Below the pieces are notes generated by a model. The model did no database searches. It worked only from the letters and a program-made list of their open reading frames with translations, and was not told the origin of the DNA. A stretch of DNA of 64,000 nt from Paralvinella palmiformis. Taxonomy: Eukaryota > Annelida > Polychaeta > Terebellida > Alvinellidae. Position numbers and translations under genes: made by a program. Position 1 is the stretch's first letter. Each line of letters opens with the position of its first letter. The stretch spans positions 759,001-823,000 of the forward strand of contig JAODUP010000066.1 in the NCBI GenBank assembly GCA_025642065.1. The letters are read 5' to 3'. Shown here piece after piece: positions 30,185-42,320 of this stretch.

Positions 30185-31550
30185 CGTTGTGGCTGTGTCT
30201 GGTGAATGTTTCTATTTTCAATTCGCCGAATTATCTATGAGCCGGACGTAAAACAGCGACATCTTTTATCGACATAGGCGTAATTTTCTTTGACACATAT
30301 TGTCTGGATACTAGAAGGGCAGTTACTAAGAATGCTAGTTTGTATAGTTCAGTCATGCCACAGCTAAAGGTAAACGAGAGACAGTAATCGATCTCAGGCT
30401 AAATAAAAATCCCCAGACGATCGAGGAATATAATTGATCAGATGACATCTAGAATAATGGATGTTATTATTATGGAAGAGCTGATACCCAAACAATGTTT
30501 TAAATGATTTTTTTGCGAAATATTTACGATTACTAGACTACATATTAAACATCTTATAACCCTCGCAACATTCGAATAACGCAACAATCGAACCAACGAA
30601 ATGCAAGCGTAATCAAGGAAGTATTCGAATTGTTTTTAATAAAATGTAGTAACACAAAACTGCCATCTCCACTAAACAACTATATGTATCAAGCTACCAA
30701 AGAAGACTTTTCCAAATTCAACCAAAGCCGGATCTTGAAAGATCTTAATAAAATTAATACATTTAGCGTTTGGACACAGGAATGTCATAGATAATTAAAG
30801 ACCCATTTGCAGTTTGCCTCTTTGAGCCAAAACTATTGCTATGACAATCCTTGTCTGTCTAAATAAAGATGTGCCGGATTAAAATCCTCATATTCTGAAT
30901 ATAGCAACGGAAGTGAAACAAATATTTGTTGGTGTGTGTAAACGTTGTAATATTGAAAATATAACCGTACACATAAATATCACGATTAGCTTAATGTGTA
31001 TTTGTTACTCGTGATAAGATACACAAGAGAGGAAGATTAAACGTCTATAACTGGTTACGATGTGTCAGAAATTAGCTTACACATAGTTAAGTTAAAGTTG
31101 ATGGAACACAACACAGATAAGAACTATTAAATTAAACAAAGAAACTCCTTTTTAGATATTTCACATCTGCACAAGTTTGTGTATGTGTGTGTGAGTGCGC
31201 GCGCGTGTGCGTTTAACCCAATATTGCTACTGCCAAAAGAAAAACGACTAAAATCGTCAGTCTTTGTAATATTTCGTATATGTTGTGGCAACTGCGTACG
31301 TATTATCTGGCACATATATGTTATAACATCAATTCAATTAATGAAATACGCTGTAGTGTATACATAAAACATAGTAAAAATTAAATGGCGATGGTAAAGT
31401 TTTAAATATAATTATAATTGGTTGGATCTTCTATTGTTTATTTCGTATTTGATATAACTTCCATTACTTAAGGAAATGCTCTTTTCATTGGTATGTTCAT
31501 TGCTAAGCTTTTCTTCCATTTTGTTAACGAAGACAGCAAACAAGATAAAA
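29973..31550. other. Gene-free AT-rich stretch
   Basis: Apart from the TA tract at 30140 no coding, RNA or element signature was recognised. Confidence 0.5.
30140..30182. repeat. (TA)n
   Basis: Dinucleotide tract. Confidence 0.95.
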
Positions 31551-31559
31551 TGTGGAATG

Positions 31560-32872
31560 TATCTTTGCTTCTACGATGTATTCTATGGTGTTTACTATGA
31601 TGTCTACTATGATGTCTACTGGCGGGTCTTCTACAATGTCTACTATGGTGTCTACTATAATGTCTTCTACGATGTCTTCTACAATGTCATATGTGGTGTC
31701 TACTACGATGTCTACTATGATGTCTTCTACAATGCCTTGTAAGATGTCTTCTACAATGTCATCTGTGGTGTCTACTATGATGTCTACTATGATGTCTTCT
31801 ATAATGTATTCTACGATGTCTTCTACAATGTCTACTATGGTGTTTACTACGATGTCTACTATGATGTCTACTATAATGTCTTCTACGATGTCTTCTACAA
31901 TGTCATATGTGGTGTCTACTACGATGTCTACTATGATGTCTTCTACAATGCCTTCTATGATGTCTTCTACAATGTCATATGTGGTGTCTACTATGATGTC
32001 TACTATGATGTCTTCTACAATGTATTCTACGATGTCTTCTACAATGTCTACTATGGTGTTTACTATGATGTCTATTATGATGTCTTCTGGCGGGTCTTCT
32101 ACAATGTCTACTATCGTGTTTACTATGATGTCTATTATGATGTCTTCTGGCGGGTCTTCTACAATGTCTACTATCGTGTTTACTATGATGTCTACTATGA
32201 TGTCTTCTATAATGTCTTTTACGATGTCTTCTACAATGTCTACTATCGTGTTTACTATGATGTCTAGAAGATGTCTTCTATAATGTCTTTTACGATGTCT
32301 TCTACAATGTCTACTATGGTGTTTACTATGATGTCTACTATGATGTCTTCTATAATGTCTTCTACAATGTCAAATATGGTGTCTACTATGATGTCTACTA
32401 TGATGTCTTCTATAATGTCTTCTACGATGTCTTCTACAATGTCATATGTGGTGTGTAATATGATGTCTACTATGATGTGTTCTATAATGTATTCTACGAT
32501 GTCTTCTACAGTGTCTACTATGATGTCTACTATGATGTCTACTATGATGTCTTCTATAATGTCTTCTACGATGTCTTCTACAATGTCATATGTGGTGTCT
32601 ACTATGATGTTTTCTATAATGTATTCTACGATGTCTTCTACAATGTCATATGTGGTGTCTACTATGATGTCTACTATGATGTTTTCTATAATGTATTCTA
32701 CGATGTCTTCTACAATGTCTACTATGGTGTCTACTATGATGTCTACTATGATGTCTTCCATAATTTGTTCTACGATGTCTTTATTGTGTTGTTTATGATA
32801 TCTTATATTATGGGTTCTATGGTGTCTCCCATGATGTCTTTTATGGTGTTTCTTATGGTGTCTTATCTGTAC
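31560..32872. repeat. 1.3-kb coding-like minisatellite (15-bp/12-bp units)
   Basis: Interspersed TCTACTATGATG and TCTTCTACAATG blocks, all multiples of 3, leave very long open frames in several frames on both strands (for example 31552-32283 on plus). Codon content is a simple rotation of the repeat, so I read it as a satellite, not a gene. It lies between the FReD and lectin genes. Confidence 0.93.
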
Positions 32873-32988
32873 ATATATGTATAGAAAAATAGCACGTGAC
32901 TATTATATATGTTTCTATCGATGCTATATGTTCAAGTCATTATTTTGTCATGACGACCTTTTTGAGGCACCTAATCCTGACTTGTATT

Positions 32989-33065
32989 GTAACCACTGCT
33001 CTGCATTATTTGTAACCACTGCTCTGCATTATTTGTAACCACTGCTCTGCATTATTTGTAACCGC
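32989..33065. repeat. 23-bp repeat, three copies
   Basis: Three perfect copies of GTAACCACTGCTCTGCATTA-TTT followed by a diverged partial copy. Confidence 0.95.
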
Positions 33066-33787
33066 TGTGGTTACTTTATACTTATACATACGTTGATCGT
33101 ATAAGCCAACTGGGAACTTCCTTCGTGATGGATTCGATTCATATCTTCAAATACTTAAAATGGGTCATGGATATATTGGTGAGATAAAACACAATCACAT
33201 CTGTGGCATAAAGAGAATATGTAAAACATAGAAATGATTCTTCACAAAAGTATCTATTTAAACATTAGTGTCATAATATAATTCCTTTTCATTCTCTATC
33301 AGTAATAAATATATTTCTTTAACTAGATATTACAGACTCACTGACCTTCCTCTTATTGGCACAATAAAAGAAAAAAATATCGCCTTTGTCTATCTCAAAC
33401 TTTTATGGACTATTTTTGGCATATCTATCACTTTAGTTTATTCGAGTATACGTACGTCTCCGTGTACTTTTCTATATATTTTCTGTTACTTTTGTCTACA
33501 AAATTTACGACGATTGGTTTAAATATCTAAATATGTCATACGTGCGTTTATATACGTGTATGTGTATCTTAGAAAATACAAAACCATCCGAAATTTATGA
33601 ATGATTCTTATGTTGGCTGTGACGGCTTCAGGATATTATCCATTATAAATGATAATATTATAAGCATTCATATGCTGTATATAAAATGCTAATGAATGTC
33701 TTGTTTATATTTAAAATATTATAAAAAAGCCTATAGCGATTAGCGTTCTATGTGAATGTTTGCATAAATAATTTAAACACAAAGTCA

Positions 33788-33850
33788 ACACACACACACA
33801 CACCTACACCTCCCCCCACACTCACACCCACACACGAACATACACACACA
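33788..33850. repeat. (CA)n interrupted
   Basis: CA-rich run. Confidence 0.9.
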
Positions 33851-35047
33851 GAGAAATGTATATATACGCAGAAATAATGTGTAATCCATTTTTGTAAACA
33901 TTAAACAATTATATCTCTATTTTACAGTTTACAGTAAGGTAACTCCGTTCTTGGCCGAGATATGGCACGTTTAGAAAATACACGAAGGTTGGATGTAGAT
34001 TGAAGTGCATAGGGAGCCGTATAAAAACCATACTTCCGCCTAGGTACTAACAGTGCTTGTAGAACGAGATTTATTTACAAAAAAGGGGGATATTTTAATA
34101 TCATTTACCAAACAGGAGTACCAACAGCCGGACAATGACGTTCACCGTTTCTGAACGTTCCTTTAATATTCCACTGAACAGCTAGCACAAATGGCGTAGA
34201 TCTGTGCTGATTCGGCCAAAAAGACCGGTGCCGATTAACGGCTAATCAATTTATTCGGGGCTGTTTCATCTTAAAACAGTACTTTGATATTTATCCCAAG
34301 ATATGCGTACACCAAAGCAGGCCTGTTGGCGGTAGTTAGAATTTAACATCGTATCTAATCTATTATTACTTAGTTGAGCGAAGCCATATGAATCCTGGTA
34401 TAAACCTTATTTAGATGGACGGTGGACCACATTATTATTGTTTAGCAATACATCTTAAATTAGAAGTAGTGAGCTTGTTCCATATCGTTTTTTTTTTCTC
34501 CAAATCTTATTGTATGGGAAAGTATATTATTAAAAACGGCTAAAGAAGGAGAGTAGCTGACACTTCATTAACCTCGTAAATTATTATTAACACTGCCAAT
34601 TAGCCGTTGACCAACGATTAATTCACTTCCTTTCCTTAAATGTGTCAAGGCTAATCTTTCGTGTTAGCATGAGCAAGAATGCATTCCGGAGTCGCAGTTT
34701 GAAGAGGAGCAGAGGGATCTTCGAGTGTACATCTAGTAAAATAAATATACTTTGTGTACAACTGACGAACATCGAAATAACACAGCGACAACATGCTCGT
34801 TAAGTCTTCTAGTCCGCTCTTCGAGAATCCAACGATTGGCGATTGTGTGGTAATGACAAACAAAAAACTAAACAAGTATGGCTTCGATATCTTGTAATAT
34901 GGCTGCCATACATTCTCTTGGCGGTCGTGTCGAATGTCGTAAAAATATAGAACCCACGTAGACAAATTCGGTTCCGAAGCGTTCAATCACGTGACGCTGT
35001 TGACGACGATGATGCACGCACGCGCCGGCGCGCGCACGTGCATGGCC

Positions 35048-35639
35048 TCATACGTTGGCGTGGATGATCGAGCAAGGCGCGACGTTATGATGACTGGGCA
35101 CCTTCTCCAGGGCCGAATACTTGCCGCCATCTTTGTCTATGATTCTGCGCGTCATCGGACTGCGCAGGATGTCGTTGGCGCTGACGTAGACGGGGCGCTC
35201 GGGGTTGGGCAGGGTGCGCGAGTCGGCGCCGTCGATCACATCCGGGGCCTTGAACGTGCTGAAGGCGAGTGCCGCTGCGTGCGCGTTGGCCACGCTGACG
35301 CGCGGCAGAGTCGTGGGCGTGCAGCGCCCTTCCGGTACTGCCGGTCCCGTGCCGACCGGAACGGCAACCGGAAACGGTGCCTCCCAAATATGTTCGTATT
35401 CGTTGCCGTTAACGGTCACTTGGTGGCGCTGGTGTCGACAGAGAGGCGTACAGGGCGTGGTCTCCGCCGAGTTAGCCATCTTGTAATTGGGGATGGTTGT
35501 CTGATCTCCATGGTTACGATTGTTGTCACTGGCAACTGATATCTTATTTACCTTAGTCTCATACGGCGACTCTAGTCTAGATTGAAGTAGGACTGTCTCG
35601 CGGCCATTTAGTTCACCTCCTCGCCTATTTCTGGGCCGT
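35048..35639 (-). CDS. Cytoplasmic tail exon with stop codon
   Basis: A 197-codon terminal exon starting RPRNRRGGELNGRET and ending CSIIHANV-stop. It is GC-rich over the last 430 bp, proline/serine-rich, with a Tyr motif NGNEYEHIWEAPFP (EYEHI fits a YxxPhi sorting or phosphotyrosine site) and RSPMTRRIIDKDGGKYSAL. The acceptor is TCCTACAG|A. The tail itself belongs to no domain I recognise. The opposite-strand open frame at 34991-35539 is its shadow. Confidence 0.9.
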
Positions 35640-36575
35640 CTGTAGGAGATTATAGATCAATAAATACATAGGTAAACAAATTAATTAATCAATTATTTAC
35701 TAATTTGTACCACCAAGTACACGATGTGCAAATATCACAGTAGACCGAAAACAATACCAATATTGTTATCCATAGGCGCGAACGCACCCACCCATCCACG
35801 TACACAACGCATCCCACACGCATGCACGCGCACATGCACGCACACACATTTCGGGGTATACCTACCTTCTATATCGCACTAGTCCCACAATGCAAATAAT
35901 TAAGGCCACTCCAAGTACAGCACCTATTATTATAGCTATGGCGATACCTGTAAGCAATAAATAATTGCATCACAATTTGTTTAATTGACGAATATAGTAT
36001 TGGTCGAGTCGTGATGGCGCAGCTAGTACGAGCGTAGGACTGGAGACGGAAGGGTTGTGGGCTCGAGGCTCCGGAACTGCAATACGGTCACTGGTGGAGA
36101 CTGGTTCACTCAGCCAGAAAGAGAACCCGACGGGACGTGGTGGCTATGTGATTGAGTAATGCTTTGCGCCTATAATAGCATCCCCTAGGAGTTGAGATAT
36201 ATGCTGGATTGGAAGAGGGTTGATTCAGTGATAATAATACTGTTATAGCTGGATAGGACGCCGAATAAATATCACGTATTATTATTATAATGAAATAGTA
36301 AAATTAAATTAGAAATCGATATTAAGAATATATTCCTAACGTACTAAATATTTATTGAAACTTGAAGCTTTTAAAACAAAGATCATGAATTGTTAAAAAA
36401 AATTATGCAGCTACATAACGACTGTTATTTTAAGATTGATGCAGTGGAGAAAAAATCGTTATCATAATGTAACCACCTGTTCATCATAATGCGTTCGTAC
36501 TTAACATCACAATGAATCTATTAGACAAACTTGAACCAGGGATAATTGAAAACTTGCTATAGCGCTGATGTATAC

Positions 36576-36646
<71 letters not shown>

Positions 36647-37517
36647 ATTTGAAACTAACATCAAACAAAACGATAAATATTAAGAAAAACTCCTGACAAT
36701 AAAAATACATATCTAACTAATCCCCTATTTCTTCAAACAGGAACACAAAATCCATGCATTGTTATAGGTGTTAGTTAAGGTATTAGTAACCACATGCCGG
36801 TTAGTAAGATGTATATCACTGTACCACCACAATACCAACAAAGACCTTACATATACCAAGACGTCTCAGGGCACAAAGAGTTTGTGGCTCCCTCTGGCGG
36901 TCTGTCTGTCTGCTTCAATATTATCAGCCGGATAGCCTTATTAACGTAGTACTACGCTGCAAAACTGGAGGTAGTGGGTTCGAATCCAACTAACACCTGT
37001 TTTTGCCTGGTGTTTCTCCACTACCATATATCTCAGTTATGACCCCAAGATGCGAGCCTAAATAACTCAAGTCAACTTATTAAAACCGGGGTGGCGTACG
37101 TCTTACTGCCCCCAATTATACTATGTCTTCTGTTTTTAAAATGGCTCAAGTCTGTTATTCACCAGGAAAACAATTCCCGTATTACATGTATTAATAATTT
37201 CATAGAAGCATTTTGTCAACTTTCAACAACTAAAGTACAAAAAGGTCAGAGACATATTCAGTGACGTATACAAATGGCCTCCAAACATTAAAGTGGTCCC
37301 ATAGTGAACGGCGAAATCCCTCTCACGTATGTTTCTTATTAATGATATAAATTTGTTTTTGATATCACAATACGCAGGATTTCTTCATATGAATACTTTA
37401 ATATATTCTGGCAGAAATATAAATAAATGAGGATAAACAGCAAACGCTATGAGGAATTTCCATTGGGATTTATATACATGGTTACGATCAATCACCTGGT
37501 ATCACTTGATATTGATA

Positions 37518-37566
<49 letters not shown>

Positions 37567-37789
37567 ACTTTATACCACTACTGATGTCTGGTGGCCAAAT
37601 TTGTGTACGCAGCAAGCTAAATGGATCGAATGATCACCAAAGGTAATGAAGCGATTTGAAATATGAAACATCCTCCAGCCGGGGTTTAAACCCAGATGCT
37701 ATAGATCTGTGATCATCTGTACTACCAGTTAGGCCATGGAGGCGACCCTGTATTAATGTATGACAATTATTGGGATAGTAATTGTCTTA

Positions 37790-37844
<55 letters not shown>

Positions 37845-39447
37845 TCATTGGGGTCACTTACATACCACTATAATACCATTAAAATACAAACATCGATTTT
37901 TTTATCTTTTCGTTACTATACACACATTTAAACAAACCCCAAATACCACAAAGCAGCGACGAAAATTACACACGCACGCACGCACGCACGCACGCACATA
38001 TACACGCACGCGCGCACTTAGACAAAAGCAGACAAGACATACACACAATTCGCGAGCGCGTTAAAAGGTTTGGCCTTCCCCGTGCTACAACACCCTGCTG
38101 CCTGTGCATTCCCGCATCACTTACCGTAGGTGACGGGGAAGTTTTGTCTCTGAGACTGGTCGTGAAGCTCCGGCACGGCTGTAAAATGTGTAATAAGGTT
38201 AGCATCACTAAGCTTAACAGTAGTCTGCGAGCCTGTAAACGACAGACACAGACATCGTACAGTCAACACAACAGGTGCTGCCACCTTCCGGACACAAAGT
38301 GCATAAGTACGTAACGGGTTGCATCATTCCGGGCATGCAACGCGTTTCCGGCCACGTTTATGGGGGTCAATTTATGGGCGTTTTACAAAAATGGCTTTAA
38401 TGTTCTTGTTTTGGTGAAATATATGTACAGCTGGCTTCTTATACGACATCTTAACGTATTTAATATTAACAAGGTAAGGGGGGAAATTTACAAGATTGCA
38501 CAATAATTGGGAAATTAGCACATTGCAATTTGACTTGGCCAGAAACGCGCTAGAGTCGCAGGGCTATGGTTCGCTAATGATAGGAGAATATATATATACC
38601 AATCTGTCAGACAGTGTTGAGGTTAAGGAGAAATGTGTCTGGAGACTTCACAAGCTGTTCGCTCTTCGAAGATTACGATTGAAGCGAAGCTATACTCCCC
38701 AATTACCGGAAGGGAATAACTATTTCCCGTTAGAAATAGAATGCGGACACGTTTTCGGTTTTGAATTTTTTCGCGTTTGTTTATTTTAAATATTTCCATT
38801 TGATTTTTGAAGTTGACGAGCAATAATATGTTTACGCCTCGGATATTATGCCTTGACGTGTGTGTTGTCGTGTCGGACACGATGAGAGTAATTGAATGTC
38901 GCATAAGTGACTGCCACGAACAAATTTTTCGTAGATTGCAATAAATCTACTTAGACGGTGAAAACAGCCGAACAAAAGTACGACAGCTGACTCCTGGGGA
39001 CTCTCCACATTTTGACACCAGAGAGGGCATAAAATACACAACTCATCGACTCATGAATATTCACGGCACAATTGAATAAACATTGATAGAAGCTAGTCTT
39101 CTGAAGTCTGCTGAAGTCCACGAAGATTTAGCAAGGACTAAAGTAGGTTGGAGTACGTTTTTGTTTCAAGATGGCCGAAGATGATGCGATGTATCTATCT
39201 AAACCTGTCCTATGGTGGTGTATTCGGTACGAACACGGGAATTAGTGAGGATGAGCATTTTGCACTTGAACAGAGAGATAATTTTGCGGAGAGTAATGCA
39301 CTTTTAATCGGGTTTAGAATTTGGTAAACTTCTGTGGGTTGCCTATTTCATACCATGCCATTTTTACACGTGTTCTTGGTGGGAGTTTGATTATCTTGAT
39401 AGTGCGTGCGTGGAAATGAGAATATGTGGTTAAAATTATGTTAAGTT

Positions 39448-39479
<32 letters not shown>

Positions 39480-39902
39480 TATATATATATATTGGTGTGC
39501 GATATTGTGTGCGATAGTTTGTCTATTTCAGTTACTAAGTTGTCCGTGTGTGTGTGAGGGGAGGGTGGCACACGTGCGTGCTTGCCTGCGTGTGCGTGTG
39601 TGTGTGGTCTCTCTCTATCTATATATAATGGACTACTCACGTTGAGTACAGTTAGCCATGGTACCAAGCCACGTATATTTCTCACACCTCATTTGCCAAG
39701 TCGTATCGGAGTAGACGCAGCCCATTTCCGCTATGTCGCCACCTAGCGGCGGACGCTTAAACCAAGTTAACTCGGTCTGAGGCAGATCTGGACAGCCAAT
39801 AACTGGAGAGATAACACAATATTGTGGTGACTGTAAACATACAGGGTAATGGAGAAGGAATTGCCTAGAATACTCTCTTCTCTCTCTCTCTCTCTCTCTC
39901 TC

Positions 39903-39942
<40 letters not shown>

Positions 39943-39980
39943 AGACATACATACACACATGCACGTACACACACATGTAT

Positions 39981-40052
<72 letters not shown>

Positions 40053-40725
40053 CACTATATGGCAAGTGTTACCTGTATATTCAATAGTAAAATATTTCAG
40101 ATCTCTCTCTGCCTTCGAGTTGGTGATCCACAACTTGACAACATGACCACGTGACAGATACATGTGCGAGACACGCCGCGTACCGCCGCAGATCGTCTCC
40201 GTGTTTCCGGCCTCGGCATCCTCCACGATCCCATACTCGTGACAGACCTCTATGACGTCACTTCCGTCGTCGCGTAGCACGCCGTTCTCTATGGCTCCGT
40301 AGGTTACTTGTGCCGAAAAGTCGTACAGAGTGAGGTTGATGTGCTGCCCTGGCTGGGCGATAATAACCCACGGATGACTGGAACCATCGCAAGAGGGCGC
40401 CTCTAGCATTGCCGTGCTGGCTATGAAGCCATGGTCACGTGTTATATTAACTTCCGTTTGGTACTCGCACTGTTCGCTGGTCACCGACTCCACTGTTAGG
40501 TGGAAAAAAGGCAGAATCTTTGTGTATTGACGTAGGAGGACAGAGGAGGGATGGGGGGGAGAGGGGGTAAATGGGGGAGTAGGGAATCTAGTTGTTTTGG
40601 GTTTGGGTTTGGGTAGGGCGCAGTTAGTCTTTAACGAACAATTCCGAAATATCTCGTTATATTTAAGTAGAATTTATATATTGTGTATCGCTAGATACTT
40701 TAATGAAGATATTTTATGATTTCAA

Positions 40726-40798
<73 letters not shown>

Positions 40799-40951
40799 CC
40801 TGCTCTATCTATAGGCTCTCTATATCTGATACATAACTAGACTATGTTGTTATCAAGTACGTGGACTATATCATTATTATAACTCTTTCATCGTTTGTCT
40901 CGAAATGCAGAAAGAATTAGTCAATTAAACGTGATATATGCTTACTCGACA

Positions 40952-41007
<56 letters not shown>

Positions 41008-41049
41008 CGCACACATGCACACATGCACACACGCATAGACACACTCAGG

Positions 41050-41080
<31 letters not shown>

Positions 41081-42095
41081 CCCTCCCCCCACACACATTA
41101 AACCTGGACTAACTGAAGAGGTGAACAAACATTTAAATAGCTAACTAACTGGCTGACAGAATGAATGAATAACTCAAACCCCCTCCCCTCCACACACAAA
41201 CACACCCAGTATTTTATTCACTCATTCATTCAATCAATCATTCACTCACTCATTAACTCACACCTCTACCCATTTTGTTATCCATTCAATCTTCAGACAA
41301 ATGTCCGGCACATATAGGTACATCTTCAATTTACTCACTCACTCACTCACTCACTCACTCACTCACTCACTCACTCACTCACTCACTCACTCACTCACTC
41401 ACTCACTCACTCACTCACTCACTCACCACAAATCAACCAACCTACACACTGACGTACACACTGACTCACCCTCAACATAATAACACTCATAACTCACTCT
41501 TTTAGCAGCTCTCATCCCTCTATCCTCGACCCGATTCCAAGTCCGTCTTCCGGACAGCCCTCACCATCCGATCACTCGCACTCACCACTCACCATCTCTC
41601 ACCATACCACCACTCACCCCACTACCCCACTCACTCAGGTCACTTCCCCACGCACCACTCGCCGACACCTCCGTCACTCACTCACCACCACTCCACCACC
41701 ACAAATGACTTTATTCCACCACTCACTCACTCACTCACTCACTCACTCACTCACACAATCAACCAACCTACACACTGACGTACACACTGACTCACCCTTC
41801 AGACATATATAGGACACGTCCAGGTAAGTCTTCAGCTCTTTTAGGCAGGCTCTCATCCGCTCTAGTTCCGTGTCTGGGACCCGGATTTCGCAAGTCCGTC
41901 TTCCGGAACAGCGCGCGTCAACGATCCGGATCACGTCGGCATGACAGCCGACGTATCCGAGATTCGTCTCGACACATCGCCCGAGCTGCATCCGCCCGTA
42001 TAACGCCCTCTGCATCAGGATCACTTCGCCCACGGCACACTCGGCCCGGAACACCTCCGTGTCACAGTACTCACCGTGATGTTCCACTCCGTACA
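35048..42095 (-). CDS. SUEL-lectin/CUB/sushi single-pass membrane protein, 5' exon missing
   Basis: Six phase-matched exons encode 535 residues: a SUEL/rhamnose-binding lectin domain (about 1-100), a CUB-like domain (about 101-240), a sushi-like cysteine module (about 241-295), a short linker, a transmembrane helix (AIIIGAVLGVALIICIVGLV) and a cytoplasmic tail of 197 residues ending in IIHANV and TGA. This is the layout of a type I cell-surface receptor with an extracellular carbohydrate-binding head. The exon encoding the signal peptide must lie upstream (above 42095) and I could not find it; the region up to 64000 may be its first intron. No established gene name is claimed. Confidence 0.92.
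35866..35947 (-). CDS. Transmembrane helix exon
   Basis: An 82-nt exon encoding (G)IAIAIIIGAVLGVALIICI, VGLVRYR: an uninterrupted apolar helix followed by basic stop-transfer residues. Acceptor CTTACAG|GT, donor GAAG|GTAGGT. Confidence 0.92.
36005..36240 (+). mobile_element. tRNA-headed SINE, second family
   Basis: Head GTCGTGATGGCGCAGCTAGT with B-box-like GGGCTCGAGGC, then a body AGAGAACCCGACGGGACG and a 3' part containing GCATCCCCTAGGAGTTGAG. Related head to the SINE at 47080-47402. Confidence 0.65.
36577..36645. repeat. (TA)n
   Basis: Dinucleotide tract in a lectin-gene intron. Confidence 0.97.
36925..37125 (+). mobile_element. tRNA-headed SINE-like repeat
   Basis: The B box GTGGGTTCGAATCC follows GGATAGCCTTATTAACGTAG-type A-box-like sequence; a unique body CTGGTGTTTCTCCACTACC follows. 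A single copy here, so the family assignment is by tRNA likeness only. Confidence 0.5.
37518..37842. repeat. Two (TA)n tracts flanking SINE copy 7
   Basis: TA runs at 37518-37563 and 37790-37842 bracket the SINE at 37583-37748. Confidence 0.95.
37583..37748 (-). mobile_element. tRNA-derived SINE, family A copy 7
   Basis: The divergent copy in minus orientation: head GCCTCCATGGCCTAACTGGT, B box GGGTTTAAACC, body and 3' end. In an intron of the lectin/CUB gene. Confidence 0.85.
37970..38015. repeat. (GCAC)n
   Basis: Short CGCA array about 110 bp from the linker-exon donor. Confidence 0.9.
38125..38178 (-). CDS. Juxtamembrane linker exon
   Basis: A 54-nt exon encoding VPELHDQSQRQNFPVTY, a hydrophilic stalk between the sushi-like module and the membrane helix. 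Acceptor TTTTACAG|CC, donor TACG|GTAAGT; both phases fit neighbours. Confidence 0.88.
39450..39491. repeat. (TA)n
   Basis: Dinucleotide tract. Confidence 0.95.
39641..39802 (-). CDS. Sushi-like cysteine module exon
   Basis: Encodes IGCPDLPQTELTWFKRPPLG..., EMGCVYSDTTWQMRCEKYTW and LGTMANCTQ. Four cysteines and Trp in the order C...C...W.xC....W.G...NC resemble a sushi/CCP module. Acceptor CTCCAG|TT, donor CAAC|GTGAGT. Confidence 0.88.
39880..40051. repeat. (TC)n/(TA)n/(CA)n composite
   Basis: Occupies most of the intron between the CUB and sushi exons. Confidence 0.97.
40073..40492 (-). CDS. CUB-like domain exon
   Basis: A 420-nt exon encoding (V)ESVTSEQCEYQTEVNIT..., PWVIIAQPGQHINLTLYDFS..., CHEYGIVED, ETICGGTRRVSHMYLSRGHV and KYFTIEYT. 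P-G-Q-x-I-N-L-T-L-x-D-F, the YG, the ICGG and YF.I.Y strings are CUB hallmarks. The acceptor is CTAACAG|TG. The donor is ACAG|GTAACA, and a (CA)n/(TA)n tract starts about 20 bp into the intron. Confidence 0.93.
40728..40793. repeat. (TA)n
   Basis: Dinucleotide tract upstream of the CUB exon. Confidence 0.97.
40951..41085. repeat. (TA)n then (CA)n
   Basis: Composite simple repeat. Confidence 0.95.
41217..41430. repeat. (CTCA)n tetranucleotide
   Basis: About 24 consecutive CACT units at 41330-41425 preceded by irregular TCATTCA units. Confidence 0.96.
41430..41715 (-). pseudogene. Degenerate copy of the SUEL lectin exon
   Basis: Resembles 41757-42120 in order: a shared 29-bp stretch spanning the donor region (about 41440-41468 against 41767-41795), CAAGTCCGTCTTCCGGA, GATCACT, and AATGACTTTATT against AGAACTTTATT. 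Differences are mostly deletions and substitutions toward CACTCAC. It cannot encode the lectin fold. Either an old tandem exon duplication or a consensus artefact. Confidence 0.7.
41796..42095 (-). CDS. SUEL-type galactose/rhamnose-binding lectin exon
   Basis: Encodes YGVEHHGEYCDTEVFRAECA, then VILMQRALYGRMQLGRC, DVIRIVDARCSGRRTCEIRV and TYLDVSYICLK. The YGR motif, the RCSGRRTC motif and the terminal YLDVSYxC are diagnostic of the SUEL/Gal_Lectin fold (about 95 residues; eight cysteines is usual). Acceptor GTTTACAG|TG, donor AAGG|GTGAGT. A degraded copy of this exon lies 3' of it at 41430-41715. Confidence 0.95.
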
Positions 42096-42249
42096 CTGTA
42101 AACAACAAGAATAGAACTTTATTGGATCACGTTAGCGGTCTGCCGACGGGCTGTTTTAATTAACGGCTGCGCCCCGCTTAGTTGTGGTTGATTCATCAGT
42201 GGGGGGACGAAAGTCTAATGTTAACTGTCAGCCACCCCTTCTCTCTCTT

Positions 42250-42276
42250 TGTATGTGTGTGTGTGTGTATGTGTGT

Positions 42277-42314
<38 letters not shown>

Positions 42315-42320
42315 CATGCG
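42250..42320. repeat. (TG)n interrupted
   Basis: GT-rich tract. Confidence 0.93.

Larger units (their letters stand above)
32880..35047. other. Intergenic DNA 3' of the lectin gene
   Basis: AT-rich, with the 23-bp repeat and a CA run. It should contain the 3' UTR of the lectin gene directly left of 35048, but no decisive polyadenylation signal was seen. Confidence 0.45.

Noticed and set aside
34991..35539. 182-codon plus-strand open frame
   Set aside because: Exact shadow of the GC-rich cytoplasmic-tail exon, which has splice and phase support on the minus strand.
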